Source: Solanum dulcamara (Eukaryota > Streptophyta > Magnoliopsida > Solanales > Solanaceae). Taken from it: a stretch of DNA of 64,000 bases. Location of the stretch: NCBI RefSeq assembly GCF_947179165.1, contig NC_077240.1, positions 77,450,001 through 77,514,000 on the forward strand, written 5' to 3'. The first letter of the stretch is position 1, and each line of letters begins with the position of its first letter. Positions 1 to 10,416 of this stretch are shown here, piece by piece. Both the position numbers and the translations under genes were made by a program. Below the pieces are notes generated by a model. That model was not told where the DNA came from. It did no database searches and was given only the letters and a program-made list of their open reading frames with translations.

Positions 1-970
1 GCATTTATGAAATCTCCTCAACACTCATCATAAATCTATGACTTTAGCTCAACAATTTATGTAGAATAACACATTTAAGGAAAAATGACTTAAGCAACAT
101 AATCACTTGGCTAAAGAAATCAACAAAACATAATAACAAGTCATCTCCATCAACTCATACTAACATGAAGGTTTTAGGAGTTTCTTAGCTCAACAACATC
201 AACACATATGGCATTAAATAAATAGGGTACAAAACTCATTCAAACATGAATTATACCAAGAAACTACATTTTTCATAGATATCTAATCTCAAAGCAAGAG
301 TAGGGCACATGGGTGGACTTAGCCCATGTTTTGGATAGCCTTACATACCTTAGTGAAGACTTGAAGAAAACCTTGTGGTTGGGTCTTCAATGGAGGACTC
401 AAATCTTGAAGCTCTTGGACTCTTTTTGTTGGAAATAGAGAAGAAGAAGAAGAGAGAGAGAGAAGCTCCTAGGGCTTTTTAGAGAGAGAGAGTGAGGCTG
501 CAAGAATGGGTTCCCAAAAGACCAAGAGTAACGTATATATAATTTGGGTAAGTTCCCAAATTACCCCTCCTCAAAAAGTTTTGAAAATAGGCTAAAAACG
601 CACCTGGCGCGATAGTGGCACGTCGCGCCATTGTAGCACCAGGCTGAATACGCCTAAAACCTGCACACCTCGTAGTGGCGCGCTGCGCCAGAGACCAAAC
701 TACTGAGTCATGTTTCTGGCGCGATAGTGGCGCGTCGTGCCCTTACAGCGCCAAGGCCATATTTTCTGGGTTTTGGATATTTGGCCTGAAAAACCCTGCA
801 CAACCTTTAGTGGCGCATCGCGCCAAGGACCAAACTACTGAGGCATGTTTCTGGCGCGATAGTGGCGCATCGCACCCTTATAGCTCCAAGGCCTTTTTCC
901 CCAGCAGTTGCAACCCAGGCCAAACACAAGAAGGGTCTGAATCTTTGGAAAAATTTTGAGGGGTGTTACA
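1..970 (-). repeat. 3' LTR of element A, partial
   Basis: It matches 8726-9995 of the 5' LTR almost base for base and ends at 970 with the reverse complement of TGTAACACCCC. About 305 bp present in the 5' LTR copy (roughly 9641-9947) are missing here, joined at about position 919. It holds the GC-rich palindrome array (601-900), a purine-rich run (430-495, pyrimidine-rich on the sense strand) and the reverse complement of the conserved donor GGTATGTAAGG (340-352). Confidence 0.9.
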
Positions 971-985
971 TTATCTCCCCCTTAG
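971..985 (-). other. Polypurine tract of element A
   Basis: Immediately inside the 3' LTR, the reverse complement reads as a purine run (AAGGGGGAGATAA) directly before TGTAACACC. This is the expected plus-strand priming site. The same motif precedes the 3' LTR of element B. Confidence 0.75.
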
Positions 986-1088
986 GATTATTCATCCTCG
1001 AATGACGAGAAATCAAGAATAGAATCGGGGTGCAAATCACAATCAAAACTCAGTCATTCAATTAGTCAAATTCTCAATCAATTATCAA

Positions 1089-1520
1089 TCAAGACTCAAG
1101 ACGCACAAATGAATTCAAATCAAGGAAATGGACATTACCTTCAACATTCTCATCGGTAGGCACGAATAGATGTGGATATTTAGATTTCACGGCTTCCTCC
1201 GCTTCCCATATGGCTTCCTCAACAAATTGGTTTCTCCACAAGACTTTGACTGAGGCGACTTCTTTGTTCCTCAGTTTGCGAACTTGGCGATCAAGAATTT
1301 GGATCGGAACCTCTTCATAAGACAAGCTATCCTTAATCCCAATGCTATCAATGGGGACTACCAATGAGGGATCGGCCAAGCACGTTTTCAACATCGAAAC
1401 ATGGAATACCAGATGAATAGAGGCTAGATCTGAAGGCAACTCCAACTCATAAGCAACACTCCCAATCCGCCTCAAGATCTGGTAAGGACCAATATATCCC
1501 TCTTCATCCCACTCCACCAA
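1089..1520 (-). pseudogene. Integrase C-terminus and chromodomain-like tail of element A
   Basis: An open stretch of 143 codons carries the end of a chromovirus polyprotein: the GPYQILRRIG block, the PVFHVSML-like block and then YEEVPIQILDRQ, VKVLWRN, WEAEE and YPHLF, the signature of the C-terminal chromodomain of plant Tekay/Del elements. The first few residues are not a real start. They are the junction of a deletion that joins the integrase zinc-finger region (about 1541) to GYIGPYQILR (about 1520) in a different frame from upstream pol. In the family this domain binds chromatin marks to steer insertion. Here it cannot be made as part of an intact integrase. Confidence 0.85.
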
Positions 1521-1537
1521 TAGATTTCCCTCAAGTC

Positions 1538-3994
1538 ATGATACATTTTCGTGGAGCCTGGATGAATGGAGTATCTGGAACTATGCGCTTCGGCCATAAT
1601 CCTCTCTCGAACATTATCGACATCAGGTACACACAATCTACTTCAGTACCTCAACACACCATCTCCCCCTTTGGTGAAAACCATTACCTCTTGTTTATGA
1701 ACAACTCCCTTCAATTGGAGAAGGATGGGATCTTGGTCTTGCTTCTCCTTTACCTCTACCACAAGTGAGGACGTAGACCCATCCTGAATAGTAACTCTGC
1801 CTTTATTGTTCTCTTCCAGATAAACTCCCAATCGGGCTAATTTATGTACCTCCTTCACCAATTCTCTCCTTCCTTCCTCCACGTGGGCAGTGCTACCCAT
1901 AGACAACCTGCTAAGAGCATCAGCAACAACATTAGCTTTACCTAGATGGTAGAGGATGCTCATATCATAGTCCTTGAGTAGATCAAGCCATCTCCTTTGC
2001 CTCATGTTGAGTTCCTTCTGGCTAAAGATGTATTGCAAGCTCTTGTGATCGGTAAACATATCGATATGCACTCCATACAGGAAGTGGCGCCAGATTTTAA
2101 GCGCAAACACCACAACTGCCAGCTCAAGGTCATGAGTTGGGTAATTCCTCTCATGAATCTTAAGCTGTCTTGAAGCATAGACTATCACCTTCCCCCTTTG
2201 CATAAACACACAACCCAAACCAATTCTAGATGCATCACAATAGATCACAAAACCCTCTGTTCCATCGGGCAAAGTTAGAATAAGAGCAGTGGTTAGCTTG
2301 GTCTTCAATTTATAGAAACTCTCCTCACAAGCATCGGACCATTGGAACTTAGCCTTCTTTTGAGTCAGCTTAGTCAATGGTGATGATATAGATGAGAATC
2401 CCTCTACAAACCTTCGATAATAGCCAGCCAAACCCAAAAAGCTCCTTATTTCTATTGGGGATGTGGGTCTGGGCCAATTCTTCACAGCCTCAATCTTCTG
2501 GGCGTCAACCTGAATACCATCTCCAGATACAATGTGGCCTAAGAAGGCCACTGATGCAAGCCAAAATTCATATTTAGAGAACTTTGCATACAATACTTGG
2601 TCCCTCAAAGTTTGTAAAATGACTCTAAGATGATAGGCGTGCTCCTTTTCATTCTTGGAGTAGACCAGAATATCATCTATGAATACAATCACAAACATAT
2701 CAAGATATGGTTTAAACACTCGGTTCATGAGATCCATAAAAGTGGCAGGGGCATTAGTCAACCTAAAGGACATGACCAAAAATTCAAAGTGGCCATAACG
2801 AGTCCGGAAAGTAGTCTTCAGAATATCACATTCTCTCACCTTCAACTGGTGGTAGCCGGATCTCAAGTCTATCTTTGAGAAACAAGTGACACCCTGAAGT
2901 TGATCGAATAAGTCATCTATTCTGAGGAGAGGGTATTTGTTCTTTACGGTGACCTCATTCAGCTGCCTGTAGTCGATACACATTCTAAGGGACCCATCCT
3001 TGTTCCGCATAAATAGGACTGGAGCACCCCATGGTGAGACACTCGGCCTAATGAATCCCTTATCTAACAAGTCTTTTAGCTGCTCCTTCAACTCCTTCAA
3101 CTCAGTCGGAGCCATTCTATAGGAAGGGATCGAGATAGGTTGGGTATCAGGAAGAATATCAATCCCAAAATCGATCTCCCTATCAAGAGGGACTCCAAGC
3201 AGATCTTCAGGAAAGACATTCGGAAACTCATTGACAATTGGAACTGACTCTAGGGATGGAGACTCAATATCGTCATCTTTCACTCGAACAAGGTGATAAA
3301 TGCACCCTTTTGAGATTAGCTTCCTGTCCCTAAGGTAAGAAATAAATTTACTCTTAGGCATAACAGAACTGCCCCTCCACTCTATGACAGCTTCGTTCAG
3401 GAATTTGAACTTGAAAACCTGAGTTCTACAATCAATAGAGGCATAGCAGATATAAATCCAGTCCATGCCAAGGATCACATCAAAATCAACCATGTCCAAC
3501 TCAACTAAGTCGGCCAAGGTATCCCTGTGATGAATTGACACAGTGCAGTCTCTATAGACTCTCTCAGCTAAGACAGAATCACCAATAGGAGTAGCTACAC
3601 TGAAAGGCTCATGAAGACATTCGGGAATTTTATTAAACTTACTAGCCAAATATGGAGTCACAAAAGATAGAGTGGCACCCGGATCTATCAAAACATAACA
3701 ATCAAGAGAAGAGACTCGAATCATATCCGTCACGACGTTTGGAGAGTCCTCTTGATTTTGGCGACTACCCATGGCATATAAGCGGTTTGTACCTCCACTG
3801 GTGCCTGAAGAAGTGCCCCTCTGATTACCTCTAGCCGGCGGTGCGGTGGCAGAATGTTGGACTCTATTTCCCCCTGTTGGACATTCCCTCTGAAAATAGC
3901 CCATTTGGCCGCATTTATAACAACCAACCCTTCCCGCTCTGCATTCTCCCAAGTAGAGCCTACCACACTTACTGCATGGTGGCCTCCACCTCAC
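1538..3994 (-). pseudogene. Element A pol: zinc knuckle, protease, RT, RNase H, start of integrase
   Basis: One long open frame in phase with the gag ATG at 5005, so gag and pol form a single polyprotein frame. The apparent start at 3994 is only where the frame opens. In order: two cysteine knuckles (CSKCG..., then [14 protein letters not shown], where the usual His is Tyr); aspartic protease with [11 protein letters not shown] in place of DSG; RT with [10 protein letters not shown] as the active-site block; RNase H with [10 protein letters not shown]; then the [16 protein letters not shown] part of the integrase zinc finger. After about 1541 the frame meets a deletion and stops. RT and RNase H look complete, which is rare among the copies in this window. 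Confidence 0.85.
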
Positions 3995-3999
3995 ACCTT

Positions 4000-5005
4000 G
4001 ACTTATACTGGCTTGGGATTGAGAACTCTAGGTTCTGAAAATTCGATGACTCTGTCCCTACCGATCATACCTGTTCTACGGCATAGGTGCGCTGGCGGTA
4101 GATGAGGCATGATTGGGAGGCCTCTTCTGGAAGAAGGACCTGTTGCCTTTGCTTTGCCTCAGTTCACCCTCAGGGCCTGCTGATTTTGCCTTCTTGCTCA
4201 GATGATCCTCTTTGTATTTTCTTTTCTCATCCTCCACCTATTGAGCATACACCATTAGTCTCAAAATATCCATGTCCGAGATCAACAATGCTTCTTTGCA
4301 CTCCTTCTTCACATGCCTCCATAATCCAGAGACGAACTTCCTCATCTTTTACCTCACATCAGGAATCATTTCTGGAGCATACCTGGACAACTGGATGAAC
4401 TTCAGGCTATACTCCTTAACGGTCATGCCTTCTTATTTCAGATTCACAAATTTCTCCACTTTCGCTTTCCTCAATTCTCGGGGAAAGAAGTGGTCAAGGA
4501 AGGCTCCCTCAAATTCATCATATCTAGCAGGTTCAGCATCCTCGCCCCTACCCTATTCCCATTGGTTATACCAAATGTTTCCCACATCTTTGAGTTGATA
4601 AGACACCAACTCGACCCTTTCGATTTCCGTAGCATGCATAGCTTTCAGAATCTTTCACATCTCATTAATAAAGTTTTAGGGATCTTCATTGACCTTAGAA
4701 CCCGTGAATGCCGGTGGATTCATCCTCAGAAAGTCTCTAATTCTAGTGGCAGAAGATGGCTTCTAGGAACTAGAGCTGAGAGCCGGCGAACTCTGGTTAC
4801 TATTCTGGGCAGCCATTAATTGAGTGAGCATAGCAATCGCCCCTCGGAATTCTGCCTCTGACGTGGGTGTAAGCAGAGTAGCAGGCACTTGAGGTGTCTC
4901 CGTATATCTCGTAGGTCGGCCTCTAGACCTTGCTGGGCGTACCCCTAACTATGGCATCCCTGCGTTATCAATATTTCTTTGGCTAGCGGTACGTTTAGGA
5001 GGCAT
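4000..5005 (-). pseudogene. Element A gag, broken
   Basis: The start codon (reverse complement CAT at 5003-5005) opens MPPKRTASQRN, matching the gag starts of elements B and C. The frame is recognisable through RIRDFLRMNPPAFTGSK, the YSLKFIQLSRYAPEMIP block and the lysine-rich end before the zinc knuckles, but is cut by several stops, many at positions where B or C has Gln or Trp. Gag would form the capsid-like particle. Not translatable as a whole. Confidence 0.8.
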
Positions 5006-5206
5006 TATCTATAACGTATAAACGCACGAATTAGAAGGAAAGTTTCATAGAGTTTAACTCCATCGCACGAATTCAGAGTATGAAAGAAGTGAAACAATTC
5101 CTAATTTCCTAAAGCCTCCTGCTTATAAGTGTGGTGCACAACACACCCATAAGCATGACTCTACTAGACACGGCTTTATAGACTCAGTAGGACACTTGAA
5201 CTCTGT

Positions 5207-5218
5207 GCTCTGATACCA
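5207..5218 (-). other. Primer binding site, element A
   Basis: The reverse complement reads TGGTATCAGAGC, complementary to the 3' end of plant initiator tRNA-Met, four bases inside the 5' LTR end at 5223. It fixes the LTR boundary and the strand. Confidence 0.9.
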
Positions 5219-5222
5219 TATT

Positions 5223-8200
5223 TGTCACGCCCCGGGAGGGTACCCTAGACGTAACCGGCACCCGAATGCCATTTCTGACCTCCGAGCGAACCACCTGGTC
5301 CAGTCACATATTCATTCAATCACATTCTCCTAGCAGAAACTCAATTAATGAAATACTATTCGCAATATGAGGGCCGAAGGCCAAGCATTCATCAACTCAA
5401 CAACAAATATAATAAGACTCCTCGAATTAACCATTCAACCTCCCCACACTCCAGTCTATGAAGCCTCTATCCAAGTCTAAAAGGTGCCAATGACAAGTAC
5501 ATGGCTACCAACAATCAAAATAAAAGAAACGACAATAAAACTAAACAAGAAGGTTCAATATCCTCCGAGAACTAGGAGAACTCACCAACTAGCTGGAAGT
5601 GTATATGGATCTTTAATGGAGCACCGGTTGATGATCTCTAGTACCTGTCTCTGAATCATGAAACGATGCAGGCCAAATGGCGTCAGTACATGGAATGTAC
5701 AAGTATGTAAAATGGCCGAATGAAACCACATTAAGAAAACATCAATATCAACTCAGGATCTCAACTCATACATATATACAAGACAACTCACTCAAATGTC
5801 CTAAGTCCAACAAAAATATTTTAGACAGGACTAACTCATAAGCCACTTAACTCAACTGACTCGGAGCACTATCAAGGCCTAAATGAGAGTTTTTCTTAAT
5901 CGACAACCATCACCTATGAGCTAGTAATAGTATAACAATCAGACGTTGTTTCCACATCTATCCATACCTTGCCAGGGCATGAACGCCTCCCTAATCATGG
6001 ATACCATCGATTAGTCAAGTCCTATCATTCCGGGACAGTAAAATGGGAAACATCCGACTTTAATTGTTCGATCCCATGGGAAGCATCCGACTTTAATAGT
6101 TCCATCCCTACCTACATTGACGGCGTAGTTTCTGGGGTTCGAGTATGGACTATACTCTTACCCGCTTTTGTAACATCCCCTAAAAACGTTGTATACGATG
6201 TTTCAATTTTTGCCTAAACATGATACAGCCTCTGTATTTTGGTCATAACTTTTCATAGGAATATCCAAATTGAGTGATTCAAATTTCTGAGTAACCACAA
6301 GATCATTACCTACAACATTTATGAAGACCATATTTTAAGATTCGGAGGTTAAGTAGGTCAAATAAATTAATCTTTGTAAGGTAGGATGCTGTGACGGAAA
6401 TGAGTGTTTATAGAAGAAAAATCATATCTCACTGTAGGTTTATCCAAATTGGTTGATTCTTGAACGATATGAAACTAGACTTCCATATCTACAATTATTA
6501 TGAAGACACCAAATCCTAATAAGGAATTTATCTTATTCAAACATAGCTCCCAAAAAGAGTATTCTGTCAAAGAATAACTCATTTCACCTACCATAGAAAG
6601 ATCTAGATACATTTGACATCACTCATGACATAAATTGTCCTCCATTTAACATCATCCATGACATCAATATATTCCACTAAATTTTCAGATTTTTATTTAT
6701 AATTATTTTATTTATTGTTAGGTCCTCTTTCCCACCTATAAATACCCACCTTATTTCCTCATTTTATTCATCAAGCTTTCTCAAGCAAATCTTCTCTTTA
6801 TACACTTCTTTACACATTCTCAAATATAGTTTTAGTTCTTAGTAGTGAAGAAATACTATTCCGGTAATTCATATATTCTGGGTAGTACACAAAACGTTCC
6901 GGCAAGGAGAAAAGCTAGGACTCAAGAGTGGTCATTAAGTCTTCCGGTACCAACTAAAGCTTCGGTTTCCAGGTATGTAAGGCTTCAATGAGAGTATTCC
7001 TTCCACTCTCATGTCTAAATTATTTTGATTATATGATAAATTATATTTATTTTCTCTAAGCTCTACTCTAAGTTATGTGGGTATTTATCCATGGGTTCTT
7101 CCACCCATGTAGTCCAAAAACTCTTTCAATTAAATATTTTGATTTCAAATAATATTTTCTTATGTTAATTCTTAATTTTACTTAATAGTATGAATCATGA
7201 TTAAACTAATGATTATTGCTCTATTTTGATGCAACATAATTTCATATGTATGAATTGATGGTTTACAAGTAATTCTTTTATTTATCTATTTAAAGGTTCT
7301 TGAAATTCATGGTGGGTTGTTTAAAGCATGATTTTTAATTAATGGATTTCAAAATATTTATGTATATTTATTTACATACATATTTACAAGTTGAAGTGAT
7401 TTGAACCCACCTAGTTTTACTATGTTTTTAATAAAGTTTGACTTGAAAGCTTTGACTCCAAATAAATGTTTATGAAAGAAATGTCTATGATCAAAAAGAG
7501 AGTCTTATGAAATGAAAGAATGATGAAATGATATGAATAATGAATTCTTTATGCAATAAGGACAATTCTTGCATATTTGAATTATCAAATGTTTTAATGA
7601 GCTATTCTACCGAATATGATGTTTTGAATTCTCAAGCTATATGTTATGACTATTTTGAAGTATTAAACTATTCCGTGGGATTGACTTAGCACCGAATGGG
7701 TCATTGAGGTGGGATTTGGTAAAGGAATCCTAGTAGCAACCCCTTGTCTCATTAACTATGTGCCAACATAGGAGCCCTTGTAGGCTTAGGCTAATGGATC
7801 CATAAATAGCCCTTAAAGTTAAAGTTAAAGAAATGAATGAAGTTGACGGAGTTCTACCCGGCAAGTAGTCTCCCCGGCCAACGTAGGGGGTTATGTTGGA
7901 TTCCATGTAATAGCTCGCATGGTCTTAAATGTCGGTTATGGTTAATTTCCCACAAAATGAATGTTTTAAAGGATATATATATATATATATATGATTTATT
8001 ATGCATATATTAAATTATGTTCCATATTACATAAATGTTTTAATGTTTCCTCAATGTTCATGCATCCTTACATACTTAGTACATTCAAAGTACTAATGCA
8101 TACTCTTTTGCCTACATGATATCACCATGTAGGGATCAGTGCTCCTCCTCATTCTCCTCCACGTGGCTAGTTGATATTCCATTGAAGACTACTTTTGGTG

Positions 8201-9995
8201 AGTTGCCATGTTCCGGGAACAATACTCCTTTATCTTTCTAGTTTATGATATGTTAAGATATTTTATTATGGAATTTCTTCTATTATGATTGAGGGTGAGC
8301 TAGAGACTTGTCTTAGCCCCGTTAAATCTAATAGTTAGAGGTATTGTTGGACATATGTAAGTTGAAGATTTATTATGATTTTCGCTTGTTTATTTATCAT
8401 CATTACCTATGAAAGGCTAAAAAAATGCTAAGAGGCTTGTTTGAGGTACTTTCGGGTTCCTCATTCGCCATGTCACGTCTAGGCCCTAGGCTTGGATCGT
8501 GACAGCTTTGGTGCTCGATACTCCTCCTATGACTCTATGCTCATAAGACTCCCTCCAATCATCTCAAATAAGCCCTCACGGCTAGTTTCATGTGGAACAT
8601 TTCCCACTCATCAACTCTATCCTTATTCTTAACTCAATTTAAGTCATAATGGCAAGTCTCATTTAGGACCTTGTCTACTCGTCAATTCTATCCTCCAATT
8701 AACTCAATCAAGCCTCATTTAGGTAAGCATTTATGATATCTCCTCAACACTCATCACAACTCTATGACTTTAGCTCAACAATTTATGTAGAATAACACAT
8801 TTAAGGAAAAATGACTTAAGCAACATAATCACTTGGCTAAAGAAATCAACAAAACATAATAACAAGTCATCTCCATCAACTCAAACTAACATGAAGGTTT
8901 TAGGAGTTTCTTATCTCAACAACATCAACACATATGACATTAAATAAATAGGGGACAAAACTCATTCAAATATGAATTATACCAAGAAACTACATTTTTC
9001 ATAGATATCTAATCTCAAAGCAAGAGTAGGGCACATGGGTGGACTTAGCCCATGTTTTAGATAGCCTTACATACCTTAGTGAAGACTTGAAGAAAACCTT
9101 GTGGTTGGGTCTTCAATGGAGGACTCAAATCTTGAAGCTCTTGGACTCTTTTTGTTGGAAATTGAGAAGAAGAAGAAGAAGAGAGAGAGAAGCTCCTAGG
9201 GCTTTTTAGAGAGAGAGTGAGGCTGCAAGAATGGGTTCCCAAAAGACCAAGGGTAACATATATATAATTTGGGTAAGTTCCCAAATTACCCTTCTCAAAA
9301 AGTTCTGAAAATAGGCTAAAAATGCACCTGACGCGATAGTGGCGCATCGCGCCATTGCAGCGCCAGGCTGAATACGCCTAAAACCTGCACACCTCGTAGT
9401 GGCGCGCCGCGCCAGAGACCAAACTACTGAGTCGTGTTTCTAGCGCAATAGTGGTGCATCGCGCCCTTACAGCGCCAAGGCCATATTTTCTCGGTTGTAG
9501 AAATTTGGCCTTAAAAACCCTGCACAACTTTTAGTGGCGCGTCGCGCCAAGGACCAAACTATTGAGGCATGTTTCTGGTGCGATAGTGGCACGTCGCGCC
9601 CTTATAATGCCAAGGCCGTTTTCCCCAGCAGTTGCAACCCAGGCCAAAAATAAAATTCCTGCCGCGCTAGTTCATCTTAGGATCGTCATATCTTTTAACT
9701 CCGAACTCCAAAATTTACGTTCTTGGTGGCGTTGGAAAGAAGACTGGACGACCTTTAAAAGATAGGGTCGTTAAAAGTCGACCCTTATACAAACTTATCC
9801 TAAACTTAGCCACGACGGATCTTTTGGACTTAGCTCGATCCTAGGGGTCCTTGGTGACCCCACATCACCTCTAACACTGCTCAGTCCCTCAGAGACTCAT
9901 CTTAACTCACGAATATACTTTAAGATACTCGGGTTCGACCCCTCCCGAACACAAGAAGGGTCCGAATCTTTGGAAAAATATTGAGGGGTGTTACA
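5223..9995 (-). repeat. 5' LTR of element A, interrupted
   Basis: Runs from the reverse complement of ...GCGTGACA at 5223 to that of TGTAACACCCC at 9995. Without the nested solo LTR and its duplicated target it is about 2.43 kb, close to the 2.465 kb 3' LTR of element B. It carries the palindrome array (9329-9610), a GA run (9170-9215), the splice-donor-like motif (9063-9076) and hairpin motifs shared with the other LTRs. Confidence 0.9.
6169..8504 (+). mobile_element. Solo LTR, group 3, target duplication GCTTT
   Basis: Starts TGTAACATCCCC and ends ATCGTGACA, flanked by perfect 5-bp repeats GCTTT (6164-6168 and 8505-8509), so it is a complete solo LTR of 2336 bp inserted in element A's 5' LTR and therefore younger than A. 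It has a TATA box (TATAAATA, 6737-6744), a leader ending at AG/GTATGTAAGG (GT at 6973) and an (AT)n run (about 7974-7992). It shares start, TATA box and donor with the solo LTR at 60640-62796. Confidence 0.92.
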
Positions 9996-10185
9996 CTAAC
10001 TTGTGCTTATCTCACAGATTGATTTAGACACATCAAAAACATCAACCTATCAGAGACTGGAATTCAAGCAATGCATCGTGGTGGTATGGACTCTATCAGT
10101 TGTTTTTATTTGGAAAATGACCAGAGATCACCATAAATTATTTGTTACACAACTTGCAAGAAAGTTACTTAGTGTTATACTATTA
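9996..10185. other. Unassigned host-like segment between element A and a MITE
   Basis: Not recognised as any repeat in this window. It opens with CTAAC, the presumed target duplication of element A, then a pyrimidine-rich stretch ending in CAG at 10016-10018, like a 3' splice site. One plus frame after it reads about 36 codons including NLSETGIQAM, which resembles a leucine-rich-repeat line. This may be an exon remnant of the original locus. It ends at the TTA (10183-10185) flanking the MITE. Confidence 0.3.
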
Positions 10186-10416
10186 GGGGCCGTTTGGTGT
10201 GAAGGATAATACCAAATAATCCCAGAATTAAATTATAGTGGCACTTAAGTTGGTGTTTGGTTGGCAAGTTCGGGATAAATTATCCCAGGATTATTAAATA
10301 TTACCAGAATAAGTTAGAAGGGGAGCCTTGGAGTAACTGGTAAAGTTGCTGCCACGTGACCAAGAGGTCACGGGTTTAAGCCTTGGAAACAGCCTCTGGC
10401 AGAAATGCAAGGTAAG

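Larger units (their letters stand above)
1..9995 (-). mobile_element. Element A: Ty3/gypsy chromovirus (Tekay/Del type), 3' end outside window
   Basis: Minus-strand LTR retrotransposon. Order on its own strand is 5' LTR (9995-5223), primer binding site (5218-5207), gag-pol (5005-1089), polypurine tract (about 985-971) and 3' LTR (970 leftwards, cut by the window edge). The pol order protease, RT, RNase H, integrase and a C-terminal chromodomain-like segment is that of plant chromoviruses; that clade is known to target heterochromatin. The right flank after 9995 is CTAAC, the presumed target duplication; its partner is outside the window. The element is dead: gag carries several stops, most of integrase is deleted, and a solo LTR sits in the 5' LTR. 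Confidence 0.9.

Noticed and set aside
601..900. Palindrome arrays as CRISPR-like repeats
   Set aside because: Plant nuclear LTR sequence. The units are imperfect, the spacers are conserved LTR sequence, and no cas genes or leader exist.
675..959. Open frame over the palindrome array (and similar ones at 42565-43073 and 50132-50658)
   Set aside because: The Cys/Arg/Ala-rich product is only a reading of the repeated GGCGCG palindromes in LTR DNA. The frame recurs in every LTR with shifts and stops.
2392..4819. Plus-strand frames across element A (likewise minus-strand frames over B and plus-strand ones over C)
   Set aside because: They are antisense shadows of gag-pol. Frame content mirrors the conserved coding strand and carries no family motif.
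7974..7992. (AT)n run as a regulatory element
   Set aside because: A plain microsatellite, variable in length among LTR copies (19598-19612, 27137-27147).
10321..10400. tRNA gene with box A and box B
   Set aside because: It cannot form a normal cloverleaf, and the tail matches a known SINE type, so it is a SINE head.
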